From contig NW_022985236.1 of the NCBI RefSeq assembly GCF_010093535.1, positions 8,216-72,215 on the forward strand: DNA of 64,000 nucleotides, in the 5' to 3' direction. Under the pieces are notes generated by a model that saw nothing but the letters and a program-made list of their open reading frames with translations, did no database searches and was not told the DNA's origin. The number at the start of each line of letters is the position of its first letter. The first letter of the stretch is position 1. This DNA comes from Lindgomyces ingoldianus. Its lineage: Eukaryota > Ascomycota > Dothideomycetes > Pleosporales > Lindgomycetaceae. Shown one piece after another: positions 45,380 through 57,164 of the stretch. The position numbers and the translations under genes are program-made.

Positions 45380-45972
45380 TGTTACAATCTTTACTTTATA
45401 AAAGCACTTAGGTTAATAGTACTTCTAAGAGAAGAGAGTAGGTTAGGCGATAGGGACTAACAGTAGGGTGTACAGTCCTGCGTAAAGGTTACTAGGCTAA
45501 TAGAGGATAGATAGAGTGACTAGATTGTAGTTTACCCTGTGTGCAGCAGTATAGTAGCTAGGTGCAAACAGTCCTGTTAGACAGGGTTAGAGGTATATAT
45601 AGTGCAAAATATATAAATAGTATTATAGCTCTTTAGCAAGCTAAATACTACTTAGTCTATATAAAGAATAAACTAAATATTAAACACACCTTCTAAAGGT
45701 TATTTAAAGTCTAAACTATATACATGTCTAAAGGTGCTAAGAACAAGTAGAGTAAGTTTATGTAAGCCTGCTAAGCACAGCTTTATAAACTCTCTTAGAC
45801 TTAATAGACGTGTGGCCTGCCTTTCTATTAGATGGCGCACTCTTCTATTACTGCAGGTAGTTGCGCCGCCTCTGTGTCCTCCGGCTGGGCCATAAGCGAG
45901 CCCTGCTCCAACCTGGCTAGACTGTGGAGCACGACTAGTGGAGTTACGCTGGTCTAGCCGTAGACCGTAACA
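45380..45972 (-). repeat. Right LTR of the gypsy element (5' LTR in element orientation)
   Basis: 593 bp, the same length as the left LTR. Its 3' third (45820-45972 on the plus strand) is clearly less decayed. It is followed by TCTAC, which also begins the next repeat unit. Confidence 0.88.
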
Positions 45973-45973
45973 T

Positions 45974-46660
45974 CTACAAGCTAGATTCTGTAATATAGTA
46001 TGCATACATATTGTTTATAGGTAGTTAAGAATAGCATTATAGTACTTAGTTAACATTAGGCGCTGGCTGCATTTAGGTTTTTAATAGAATTAAACAGCAT
46101 CCACCTCTAGCAGTTAGTAGTAAGTAGATAATAGATAGAAATGTTTTACAAAGGCTCTACAAGCTAGATTCTATAATATAGTATACATACATATAGTTTA
46201 TAGGTAGTTAAGAATAGCATTATAGTACTTAGTTAGCATTAGGCGCTAGCTGCGTTTAGGTTTTTAGTAGAATTAAACAGCATCTACCTTTAGCAGTTAG
46301 TAGTAAGTAGATAATAGTGTTACAGTTAACTTAAACATGCTTTAAACTCTCTCTAGAGAGCTCTTAGCCTAGCCTTAGGCACATAACATTCTGTCACGTG
46401 CTCTAGCATATATATATATCCTCTTACGAAACCTCTAAGCCTTCTTAAGAATTTGTCTATTAATACTATTCTATACCCTCTTCTACGCTTTATGCTTCCT
46501 GCTTTACAGTGCTTTTATAAATAGACAGAAACATTTTATAAAGGCTTTATAAGGTAGATTCTATAATATAGTTAACACACTTAGTTTATAAGGCGCGCTA
46601 GCTGCATTAAAGCTTTTTGTAAAATTAGACAGTGTTTATCTCTAGCTATAACAACTACAA
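45974..46660. repeat. ~183-bp tandem repeat interrupted by a solo LTR
   Basis: Units start CTACAAGCTAGATTCTGTAAT at 45974 and again at 46157, giving a 183-bp period. The second unit breaks at 46317, where a solo LTR is inserted, and continues at 46520. A further partial, more divergent unit follows to about 46660. Similar units occur at 59400-59715. The left part of the array lies before the gypsy element (31626-31907). Confidence 0.75.
46318..46519. repeat. Solo LTR, 202 bp, TSD AATAG
   Basis: Begins TGTTACAG and ends TTTTATA, a transition-decayed form of the 24841-25043 copy (TGTCACAG...TTTTACA). AATAG flanks both ends (46313-46317 and 46520-46524). Confidence 0.83.
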
Positions 46661-47954
46661 TATGCTATATTCTGCGCTAGGGTTGCTTATTAGAGTAACG
46701 TAATTGCATAGAATACTATACATAGAATGTAGGCGTAGATAGAATGCCTGTGTAATAGGCTAGCGCCTAAGACTGCTAGCTAGGTATTAACTAGCAGCAT
46801 AAGAGGAAGCACATCGTTGCACACTATAGTATATCTCTACACACTATAGTACCTAGCTTTTATAATTAGGGAAGAGGTAGTTTAATAAAAAGTTACTACA
46901 ACTTTTTCCTAAGCCTCCTCTCTAACATAGTAAGACCTAGCAGCGCGCCACGCTAGCATATTAAGTAGAAGTATAGCAAGACTAACCTAGCTGCTATAGA
47001 TGTAGTTAGCGCTAACACTGTAAGCAATATTACAAGCAAAGGGAACTTCTTAGGGTACGCAACTATGCTAAGCATAAAGGGGATGCTGCGGCAGGTGGTA
47101 GTAGACAAGTGTTATCTTATCTTTACAGCAAGCTACTAGCAGCAGAAGCTAGTAAAACTAAAGAATCTATAGTTGCTACTATGCCTAATAGTACTGCTTA
47201 TAGCAACGCTTCTGCTGTCGCGTGAGTGTAAACTAGAGGCTAGCATGCTAGTTTAGTGTGCAATATATGTGCGCGTAAGCACTATCTAGCTAAACATGTA
47301 ATACTTTGTATTATAGTGTTAACTAGGCAAGCTAGAGGAGACAGCACTTGCAGTAAGCTTATAGCAGTAGTTGTTGTTGCTTATAATAGAAGAGAAGAGC
47401 GTAGTGTACTGCTGCAGCAAGGAACAGTGTTAGAGGATAGTAGAAGAGCTTAGATGTAAATACTATTACGTAGACGTCTCTAATCGCGCTAAGTAGGTAG
47501 AGCAGTAGGTTAGCAACAGCAAGCCAATTGTAGCTACATTAGCGCTAGAGACAGGGGTTAATTACCCTAGAGCGGTGTATATACTACATGTGGGGATACT
47601 GTAGAGCATAGATCTGTGGAACAGAAGATGCTTAAACACAGCAACAGCTTATGTGTGCAGGCTATAGAGATGTTTTTAACAGGCAGCAGGTGCTAACAAG
47701 CGCTGATAAGCATGTACACAGGGACAGTAAAGCTGTAGCGTGCAACAACATTAAGTCTACTAGATGTAGCTAGTGTGTAGAGAGAGTCTACTAGCTTAAG
47801 CGTTTATAGTAGGAGACAAGACTAGCTAGTTTAATTGCATAAGATAGCTAGAGCATCTTGCTAACTACAACCTAGCCTATCTTACACACTAGATCTAGCT
47901 GCCAGAGCGAGATAAGGTACACTTAAAGTAGGCTATAAATCTTATAGAGAGTTT
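46661..47954. repeat. Unidentified moderately decayed repeat DNA
   Basis: Less AT-rich than its neighbours, with scattered GC-rich patches but no frame above 65 codons. The open frame at 47256-47453 has a Cys-His pattern (CNIC...H) but begins inside decayed sequence and I do not trust it. No terminal repeats were found. It ends abruptly where the copia gag-protease fragment begins. Confidence 0.4.
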
Positions 47955-48756
47955 TTAATTAAAAGAAGTGTATCTAATCTGCTTCTTGATTTTGGTTTCA
48001 ATGCATGTTTGACAGTCTTTGAGTGTTAGGGCTCCGTCGTACTTACGTCCATGCTCTTGTATTCTGATTCCTTGTACGCTTTGCTCCAGATGATTGACTG
48101 TCTCCATACCTATGTGACCCATAAGCTTGTGGGCTTCCTTGCGGGTGGTGATGATAGGGCGTCGCTCCTCGCGCGATGGACGATGATAGATCCTTTTCAG
48201 CTTAGTGGCTAGGGTGACTAGCTCGGGAGAGGAGCTTTGAAGCCGAGAGCTGAAGGTGGAGAGCTCTGCTCGCTCCATCTCCTCTGCGTCAATGAGCCAA
48301 TGTCCGTCTTGGTAGGTGAGTTTGCAAATGATGTTTTCTGAGGACCCTTGGTATAACGCGTCTCTACCAGAGTCGAAGTGGATGTCTAGGGATCTGCATC
48401 GTGCGAGACCTAGTACATTGGCAAAGAAGCCCTCGACGTATGCGACATGTGTGAGCTTGATAGTGGAGAGTCCTGCAGGTGTATTGACTAAAGTTTAGGT
48501 GGACGTCTCCCCAGCTAGTGATAGGTAGAGCTTCGCGGCCAGCGTATACGATCTCTCCAGGCATTGCGTCGCGTCGATAGGTCCAGCCGTATTGGGTGTT
48601 GTTGCAGATGTGCGCGTTTGAGCCAGGATCTAGTATCCAACGATTGATGAGGCTTGGTATAGCGACAGAGGTGCTGAAGATCTTGCATGAGCTGAGAAGG
48701 GGTCATATGGGAAGCGAGTCGACAAGGTAGTGAGATCTAAACAAAGTGGATTGTAT

Positions 48757-48886
48757 GAGTGTATTGTAAAGTCTAAGGAGCTCGATAGAGCTCTGGGCTG
48801 ACTATATACTGTACGAAAGAGGAGCTATGCCTAATGAGTGAATAGTGCAGTACATGGGTATGATATCGCGTGAGACACGTGCGACA
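48757..48886 (+). repeat. Inverted copy of the LTR start of the copia fragment
   Basis: About 130 bp nearly identical to the reverse complement of 50356-50482 (shared blocks include GTCTAAGGAGCTCGATAGA and CGCGTGAGACACGTGCGACA). It lies between the gag and protease segments, so it is either a truncated LTR inserted in the opposite orientation or part of a rearrangement. Confidence 0.75.
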
Positions 48887-49078
48887 GAAGACCTGCTGCA
48901 GAGCATTTAATTGCGGAGTTGAGCTATGGAGCTCGCCATCATCAAAATTGATGGGTGTTAGAGCGCTTTGCTGTCTTTATTGTTTCTCTCGCCGCTGCTT
49001 GTCCCCCTCTAGAGCAGCCTGCACTTTTGAGTTAATATTAGGGTCTTTTCGGGCCTGATTGACCTTCTGCTGGGTGGA

Positions 49079-50179
49079 TTAATCTGGTTTCCATCCTTTC
49101 GTACGGGTAGTAGGGTTCAAATATTTGCATTCGTTAAACCAATGGGTGCTGCCGCATATGCATAGAGGTTTGAACCTAGACCGATTCTGGTTTGTCCCTG
49201 CAATGCCTAGGGTAGCGAATGATCCTATTGAAGCTGCCACAGGGTTCATAGTGCGGTGCCAGGTGCGGTATTGAGAGATGTAGTCTTCTAGGCTTGGAAT
49301 TGATGCAAGATCATTGCAGTCCTCTTTCTCTATGATATAGAGCAGTGCGCTGGCTGCGAACTCTGGTGCTAGAGGCTTAATAGTACGAGGAAAGTCAGTT
49401 TGCGCGTGGGTACCCTGGACATCTGGAAGATTCGCTCTTCTGCCCTGCCTGACAGTTTGTAGCCATTCGCTCAGCCATGCGTTAAAATCCTTGTGTGGTT
49501 TCTTTTGAAGAGCTCGGTATTGCTCTATAAGTATCCTTTGGCGATTGGGGCTGGTTGGTGCTAGTTGACGTTTGAGCGCTACGAGTTTGTTGCAGGCATC
49601 ATTGTGATCCTCAATCAGGAAGTAGTGCTGGAGTGCGATTGTACGAGAGATCTCTGCGCCCATCCTAGCTAGAGATTTGCGCAGGGTCTTGTATTCTGTA
49701 ATTTTGCGCTCCCATTGATTGTGGTCGGCGGTATAGTCGGATAGGTTTTTCGCATCCATTTCAGATGGTTTAGTAGCGCCGGATTGATGATCGTCGTATG
49801 TTGGTTCGACTGGTTCGTCTCCTAGTATCCTCACCTCGGCTGCTGAGAGCTCTGGGTTGCAGTATTCCCATACAAACAGCTGTTGTGCGACTGACTTTTG
49901 GAGGTAGATCCATCGGTCCCAGTCATTGGTTGTGTTGAGTATGATTGTAGTCTTTGAGACTAGCAGATCAATGGAGTCTGTCATATTGATGACGTAGTTA
50001 GATGTTGCGACAGTAGTCCTTGTGGTGGACAAGTTTGTCCTTAAGGTAGACAGGTATGTCCTTGCGGTGGACGAGTATGTCCTTGAGGTGGACGAGTATG
50101 TCCTTGCGGTGGACGAATATGTCCTTGCGGTGGACGAGCTTGTCCTTGAGGTGCACGACTGAGAGCTTTGGTAGCGTGC
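49079..50179 (-). pseudogene. Copia Gag polyprotein fragment
   Basis: The frame is open from a TGA at 50180-50182 down to TAA at 49079-49081. The first conventional ATG is at 49984; the frame upstream of it reads through heptad-coding repeats. Near the C-terminus CICGSTHWFNEC gives the CxC...H...C knuckle of fungal copia Gag. The terminating TAA is probably a mutated CAA, since the frame downstream continues with polyprotein-like residues. It would package element RNA if functional; here it is a remnant. Confidence 0.75.
50016..50159. repeat. 21-bp minisatellite, about 7 units
   Basis: Units start GTCCTTG at 50016, 50037, 50058, 50079, 50100 and 50121, plus a partial unit at 50142. The consensus is GTCCTTGCGGTGGACGAGTA plus T. 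On the minus strand, in the gag frame, each unit encodes a Ser/Thr/Arg-rich heptad. Variation between units is mostly single transitions. Confidence 0.9.
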
Positions 50180-50486
50180 TCAGGAGATTGTAGAGGTCGC
50201 GATTAATGCGACTAGTGAAGTAGAGACTTTAAGTCGCCTCTTTAGACCAAAAGGTCAGGATTAGTCTTAAAAGATACCTAAAGTGCTGCAAAAGAGCGAC
50301 TTTAACGTGGTAGGGTGTGACAAAGAGGTCACAATTGTACGCAGGGTGTCAAAGGTGTCGCACGTGTCTCACGCGATATCATACCCATGTACTGCACTAT
50401 TCATTAGGCATAGCTCCTTTCTCGTACAGTATATGGTCAGCCCAGAGTTCTATCGAGCTCCTTAGACCTTACAACACACTCGTGAG

Positions 50487-51804
50487 GCGTTAGGTAGGGT
50501 GGCATGTATTGTTTGTACAGTAATTAGTGTAGTGCTAGCTAAGGTGTAGGAGCAGGTAATGCTAGTACGTTTAGTGTTATTAACAGCATTATGTTTAGTC
50601 TACTTCTGTGCAGAGCCTTATACAGTAATAAAGGTTATGTATAAAGCCTTTCTAGTGCAATTGCCTTCTCTTATGCTATATTATACAGCTTCTAGGCTTA
50701 GGTACCTTTAGTGCCTAGCTGTAGTGTAATTCCTTTATTCTCTAGCACTTATATAAGCTCCCTTTTAAATGTGTAGCTAAGTGCTAAAAAGTTTTATAGT
50801 ATTTATTTTTTAAAATCTTTTATATATAAACTTAAAAAAGTAGCGCTCTTTTAAGTTATTATGTATAGATTAGTAATTATATAACTTATATATAATTAAG
50901 TCTGTAAGCTTATTAAAGCCTTTAACATGTTAATCTTATTATTCTAGTACTTTAGGCTAGTCTTATTTTATAGTGTTGCCTTTAATATCTTTATATCTTT
51001 TATAAGTTATTTATATAATAAAAATTATTTCTTATTCTTTCTATTATTACACAGAGTTATTAGTTGCTAGTAGAATTTTATTATAATAGTATAGTTAATT
51101 GCTTTTCTAGTAGATTACATAGGTACTGCTATTATCTAGCTACTAAGTTATACAGCTTTAATAGCTTTAGTGTGCGCCTTACACTATTTTCTTCTTACTT
51201 TGTACAGTAGTAGAGCTTACTGTATAATGTAAAGAATTAATCTGCTATTATCTAGCTGCTAGGTTGTACAGCTTTAGTAGCTTTAGTGTGCGTCTTATAC
51301 TATCTCCTTCTTACTTTATACAGTAGCAGAGCTTACTATATAATATAAAGGATTAATCTGCTATTCTAAAAGATAAGTAACTAAATAAAGTACTTTATAA
51401 GGCGTAGGTGCTCTGTTATTACTTTTTCTAAGAAATAAGTAATAAAATAAAGTACTTTATAAAGTGTAAGTACTTTATTATTACTCTTGCTAATTTATAG
51501 TTAATTAAATTAACTACTAATTAGTGTTAAATAAGCTCTAATAGCTAGCTACTTATAGTATAAGCACTTAAGTAGTAAAAGTAAGAGTAGTGTATAGTGT
51601 GCACAGTGTATAAGGTAGGTAAAGTAAAGGCAACATGTTTCTAGTTCTATTGCTCTTGTCTTTCCTCTATATAAAAAAAAAGGGGGATATCTAGATGTTT
51701 ACGCACAAAGGTTCGCGCACAAGCATCATGTGACATAGATACGTGGTCCTGCTCGTGCGCGATCGCTTGTATCCAGACCGTGACGCTGCTGCTGCGTACA
51801 GACA
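50487..51804 (-). mobile_element. 5' fragment of the 280-bp-LTR copia family
   Basis: Collinear with 43203-44519. The LTR is 51525-51804 (280 bp, TGTTAAATAA...CAGACA). Only about 1 kb of interior remains, starting GCGTTAGGTAGGG at 50487 next to the other copia fragment. It is decayed and non-coding. Confidence 0.82.
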
Positions 51805-54800
51805 ATACTGCTCTTTTATTACCTATAGTCTAAAGACACTTAAATTATTAATCTGCCTATCTGTTAAAAAGTCTAGAATAGGTCTAAAGAACATTTATTC
51901 CCCTACTATTACTCTTATCTTAGTAAATGCTTTTTATTTTAATATAAAAAAAATAAGTTCTTTTTAACTTTTATTTATAAAATTAAGTGTTTAATTAAAG
52001 ATAAGTAAGCCTTACTATTAGATAATAAATATAAAACTAAAGTATTAGTAAACCTTTAATTACTATCTAAATACTGTTAGTACTAAGACATATTTAGCTA
52101 CACTGTAGCCTACTAATTACTAGCATATTGCTTATATAACTATAAGATTGTCTTTACAGAACCTCTTTTTAACAGTTACAGCCCTTTGTACAAATAGAAT
52201 GTTAAGGAACTAGAGGTAATAAAAAAGTATATTATAAATAATTTAAAATATAGCTTTATTAAGTAAAGTTAAAGCCCTTTTCTATCTTTTATTTTTTATG
52301 TATAGAAACTAAATAGTAACTTATATATTTATGTTAATTACTATAAACTTAATGCTATTACTTATAAAAATATATATTTAATACTATGTATAGACAAACT
52401 CTTATTAAGACTTATAAAAGTAGCTATTTTTATAAAGTTTAATATTTACATAGCTTTTAACAAAATTAGGATAAACCTAAGCTCTAAAAAGTGTACTACT
52501 TTTTAGACATAATATATAACATATAAGTATAAAGTTCTACTTTTTAGATTATGTAATAGCCTAGTAACTTACTAGCGCTATATAAATAACATATTAATTA
52601 ACTACTTAGATAACTTTTATATTACTTATCTAAATAACATTCTTATTTACTTTAAAAATAAAGTAACTTATATACTTTATATTAAAAAGGTTTTAGAGAG
52701 GCTCTAGTAAGCAAGATTATAAGTAAAGATTAAAAAAAGTAAATTTTATATTACTTAAACAAAGTATCTTAGCTATATACTTTTAAATAAAGGACTAGAG
52801 GTTAACTTATAGAAAGTAAAAGTGCTACGCAACTAGTAAGCGCTTACTACTATAATAAGTGTAAAATCTTTCTTAGGCTTTCCTAGTTTTTATTAACAAT
52901 TTATTCTAAAAGAATTTTATATAGTAAAACTAATTATTACACTTTAAAGCCTTACTACTCTTTTTATATAAACTTTAGAGTGTAATATAGCTTTTAAAAA
53001 GCTAAAGTTTAAGCTACTAAAAATACCTATGTTTTACTATTTTAACTTTATGTTATAAACTAAAATTAAAACTAACACTTTTAATAGAGTAGTAGTAGAA
53101 GTCCTATCCTTAAAACATGCTAATAGAAATTAGTGCTTTATTTTATTCTATATTAAAGTTCTATCTAGTTTAAAGCTAAACTAAGAAATACATAATAAAA
53201 AGCTATTTATAATTATTACTATGTTTAAATAATAAAAAGTTAAGCTTACATTAGTAATAACAAGCACCTTAGTATATACTAATTATTAGTTATTAAAGTA
53301 CTTTATAATAATAAAGGTGCTAATTGCTTGTTAAGTCTATTAGGCTAAAAAGTTAGCTTAGTATTACTTTGAAATTAAGTACACTTTTAGTAAGAATAAC
53401 ACTAGAGCAGACATTCTTAGCTATTATAAACAAGACATAGAAAATTTAAAAGCAGCTTAAACTAATAACTAGTTAAGAGTTTTACTTAGACTACACTAAC
53501 TCTACCTCTAAATTAATAAAAAATTAGCCTAGTACTATATTACTTAAACAATAACTTAAGCAACTTTACTAAATGTTATAAAAGGACTAAACTAGGTTAT
53601 ATTTTTAAATTCTTTAAAATTAATTAACATATTACTTTAAAAGAATTAAGCTTCTTTTACATAAAAGTAAAAACTTTTACCTTGCTGTTATTTAATAGAA
53701 AATAAATTACTTTTTTATATTAACTATTTATATGTTTTAGTAGACTTGCTACTGTGTACTTAACTTATCTAAAAAGTTTATAATTAAGTATCTTTAGCAC
53801 ACTCTAGTGCTACTAAGACCTATTAGTTACTGTTCTAAAAGTACTACTAAAAAAGTATAAAGGCTACTTATAAATAATATGTATAGAATTGCCTTCTCTG
53901 TTATAAAGCTTATCTAAAATAAACTTAAACCTTAGGGTTTATTTACCTGCTTTTAATCCTTAATTAACTAATGCAGCACTTATGTATAAACTTTAAAAAC
54001 TTTTTTAAAGACAAGTCTAGTTATAACTAAATTATAGTTATAATTAATTACATGTTTAAATAAGCTATTTTTATTCCTTGCTATAAAATAATTAACGCCT
54101 AAAAAATAGCTACCTTGTTTATTTAATAAGTGTACTATTTTAGCTATATACCTAAAACTATTATCTTTAACTAGGGACTTTAGTTTATATCTAGCTTCTA
54201 GTCTAAATTCTGTTAAATTTTAAGCATAAAAGTTAAGCTTTTTACTGCCTATTATAAGGAAATAAATAGCTAAATAGAGATTATAAATAAGTATATTAAT
54301 TAAAGACTAAGGCCTTTTATATTTTTTTACTAAGATAACTAGAGTTTCTTACTACCTCTAATTAATTAGGCTTAGATAACTTTACTTTATATAATAATTA
54401 AAATGTCTTTATATTAAGTCTTATATAGCTCTAAACTATGTAAAAGCTAGGACTAGAAACATTCTATAGAACCTATTACAGCCACAGATAAGCTAAATTA
54501 TAAGAATGCTCTAGTATTAGCAACCTACATGTATGCAGCCTAGAAGTTAGCTAAGACCTATATAGAAAAAGCCTAGGATTAGATGTAAACTGTAGTTAAC
54601 TGCTACTACTAGCTAGTTAACTAGAAAGTTAGTAACATAGTCTACCTAAACACTAAAAACCTAGCTGTTTAAAAACCTAGCTAAAAACTATCTAAATAAT
54701 AAAAAGGGCTTTTTAAGGTACTTAAATAAGTTAAAAACTTATACTATCTAAAGCTACTTTTAAAGTTAAAGATACATAACGTCTTTGCACTAAATATAGT

Positions 54801-56226
54801 TTATAAAGACCCCTAGGATCTACTTCTAAAATAAAACCTTAAAAACCCCTAGAATTACTATTAATAGAGTAGAGAAGTAGGAAGTAGAGAAAATACTTGC
54901 TAGTAAACTTTATTAAAAAATGCTTAAGTACTAGGTAAAATAAGTAGAACATAACTCTAATCTAGTCTAGTATAAAGCTTTAAATTTTATAAGTTTTTCT
55001 TATAAACTAAAGGCTTTTTATAATAAGCATTTAAATTAGCTAAAACTTTTAAAAGCTTTACATAAGTAAATTAAAGCTTTTAAAGCTAGTGTAGAAGGCA
55101 TAGATTACTTAGTAAATAATAAAGTATAAAAGTAAAAAGTTAATTTATAGTTATACATAATAGTATTATAACTTTATAGACATAGTGCTAGAGAGGTCTA
55201 ATAGTAAGCTGTTAGACACCTCTAGACTCTTCTTTTTCTTCTCTACCCTTCTTTCTCTTCTCTCTCCTCTTCTCTCTTCTCTCTAGACTCTTTTTAAACT
55301 CTCTTTACTTTATTCTTAGCTACCTAAGAGCGCTGTAATGTCTGCTTAAAGGTTAAACACTAAAGCCTTTAGAGCTAAAACCTAATAGAGCAGCTTAGTG
55401 TTTTAGTAGAATAAGGCTACTTAAACACTAGCTGTAGAAAGCCTAGCCTCCTAGCTCTTTACAACCTATGCTACCTACACTAGGTTCTAAGTAAACTTTA
55501 AAATAGCTTTAAAAGCCTTTTTTTATTCTTTTTACTTTTTATGTTTTAGGCTGCTGCTTATAGCTTAAAATAGCTTTAAAAAACTAAGATTTTTTTTTAT
55601 AATATAAAAGAACCTACGCGCGCGTTAGTAAACTATACCCTAGTAGTATTAAACTATATTTATATAAAGTTACATTTTTTATTATATAAGGTGTAATATT
55701 TACATTTTTTTAATTTAAAAAACTAATAAAAAAACTTAACTTAAAGGCTGTAGGTAAGAGTGTAGGCAGCCTAAAAGTAGATAACTTAAAACACCTCTAA
55801 AGAGGCTCTAGAAGAGGGGCAGAGCAGCATAGTAATTTTCTTTAATACTATAATTAGTTAGTAGACTAAGCTATAGGATGTTAGGTGCATAATAATACTT
55901 ATAAAGTAAAGATTTAGATAATAGCTAAAGAAGAAACTAACAACATTAACTAGACTATATAAGTAAGATAAGTAAACACTTATTACTATAAATAATAAAT
56001 TTACTACATTAATAATAACTATACTGCTAGTTACTACTAAACAAAAACATTATAATAAAGGCATTATATTAGTATTAGGTTTTTAGTCTATTTCTTAGTA
56101 ATAGGAAATTTTAGTTAAGATAGTTGTACTTATTATATCTTATCTAAATTAGTTTTAAATTAGTTCTAAATATTTTCTACACACTATAGATAAGGACTAT
56201 TAGCCTATAGAGGGGGGGGAGAGTAG
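51805..56226 (+). mobile_element. Ty3-gypsy interior, plus strand, decayed, lacking a 5' LTR
   Basis: Broken plus-strand translation shows gypsy RT from about 52270 to 52700 (YKLNAIT, then a YLNNILIYFKN box), and an integrase-core relic near 54175-54250 matching the family motif that ends in a HPQTDGQ-type segment. No second copy of the downstream LTR is seen on the left; the element is cut by the copia fragment ending at 51804. A polypyrimidine tract of about 65 bp lies at 55226-55290. The polypurine tract AGAGGGGGGGAGAG ends just before 56227. Stops and AT-richness indicate RIP-like decay. Confidence 0.82.
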
Positions 56227-56700
56227 TGTAACAATTCTATAAATTGTTCTATCTTAGGTTGCTTAGATCCTATCTAAAGAGTCCCTATATTAGCCCTAAT
56301 GTTTGCAGTTACGGAGCTGTCCATGCGCTAGCCACCAACACTCCTTTAGCGTACTGCTGCCTAGCAATGCCACCTGCTGCAGCCTAGAGCTATTGGTGGC
56401 CTTAAGTCACATGATGGGTTCATCTAGTACTATATAAACCCGTAGTTGCCCTCCTTTAGCAATACAATGCAGTTCCTCATGTCTCTGGTGCCTCACATAG
56501 CTTCACAGTTAGAGTCGCAGCTAAGTTAATAATAACAGACAACAAGATAAAGCTTTTGTACAACCTTAGCAGCTAGAGTAGTAACAATTACAAGACTTAA
56601 CACTAAGAACTTTTATAGTATAGGTTAACAAGCTATTAAATTAAACTATAAGCAAGCTACCTATCTTAGCTTAATTATGTAATTAAGTTAAGCTGCTTAT
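56227..56700 (+). repeat. 3' LTR of the plus-strand gypsy (right end uncertain)
   Basis: Starts TGTAACAATTCTATAA directly after the polypurine tract. A TATA-like CTATATAAACCC lies near 56437. Composition is more balanced than the interior. I could not locate the right boundary because no partner LTR is present; the end given is approximate. Confidence 0.6.
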
Positions 56701-57164
56701 TAACTTATTAATCTCCACTCAAGCTAGCCAGCCGGCTTGACTTAACTTGCTTCTTGGAAAGTCTAAGGGATAAAAACGTCAGATTTGCGGAGGGAAGTCT
56801 AGGACACCATCCAAACGCCATACACCTATATCCCAATTCTCAACAGAATGCGCTCTATGCTCTAAACGTCTTTCGGGTATCACATGCGCCACACAAAAAC
56901 ATTCAGCTTCAAACGAGTTCTTGTCGTCTTGCTGAATTTCCTCCAATTACAACACTCAACTCTCCTGTCGGCCAAACAGGAATGACTCGAACCCTTGAAA
57001 AACGACCTCGAGTGTGGTCGAGCTCGCCATCCTAACGAGACTTTGTGTCCAGGCGAAGGTGGAGGCGATGGGGTTGGTGGGTGTCTCGTTGCCCTTCTGG
57101 TGCTCGCGGTAATGGAGGGTAAAGGTACCGTGGGCGGCCTCGGACTCGGCCTCGACTCCGGTGA
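56701..57164. other. Short gene-island flank left of the Cys/His protein gene
   Basis: Balanced composition, downstream of the minus-strand gene and right of the gypsy LTR. Two overlapping open frames (56754-57035 plus, 56956-57213 minus) show no motif, and the first lacks an ATG. Probably the 3' region of the 57165-58086 gene. Confidence 0.4.

Larger units (their letters stand above)
31908..45972 (-). mobile_element. Ty3-gypsy LTR retrotransposon, decayed, with a nested copia element
   Basis: Two 593-bp LTRs (31908-32500 and 45380-45972) start TGTTACAATC and end GTAACA, flanked by a TCTAC duplication (31903-31907 and 45973-45977). The interior reads on the minus strand: near 35380-35450 the translation, despite stops, shows the gypsy RT box YLDN-LIYLKDSLED, and a CCHC-like zinc-knuckle relic lies near 36690-36740. 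Subtracting the nested element (38141-44519 plus one 5-bp duplication) leaves about 7.7 kb, normal for a gypsy element. Transition-type decay is heavy and no functional frame remains. Confidence 0.88.
47955..50477 (-). mobile_element. Truncated, weakly decayed Ty1-copia fragment (5' LTR region, gag, protease, pre-integrase)
   Basis: It reads on the minus strand from an LTR-like start TGTTGTAAGG at 50477. Gag covers 50179-49079. An aspartic-protease block LDPGSNAHICN lies near 48620-48650. A GAG-pre-integrase block with GHIGMETVNHLEQ and CQTC lies in 48278-47955. The sequence stops just before the integrase core. There is a premature TAA at 49079-49081, a one-base frameshift near 48495 between the protease and the next block, and an inverted LTR piece (48757-48886) between gag and protease. 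Composition is balanced, so this copy largely escaped RIP-like mutation. Confidence 0.8.

Noticed and set aside
47256..47453. Small Cys/His-containing protein
   Set aside because: It is a short frame within decayed repeat DNA, without a supported start context or conserved neighbours.
50016..50159. CRISPR-like regularly spaced repeat
   Set aside because: The 21-bp units are directly adjacent without unique spacers and lie in a retrotransposon gag frame of a eukaryotic genome.
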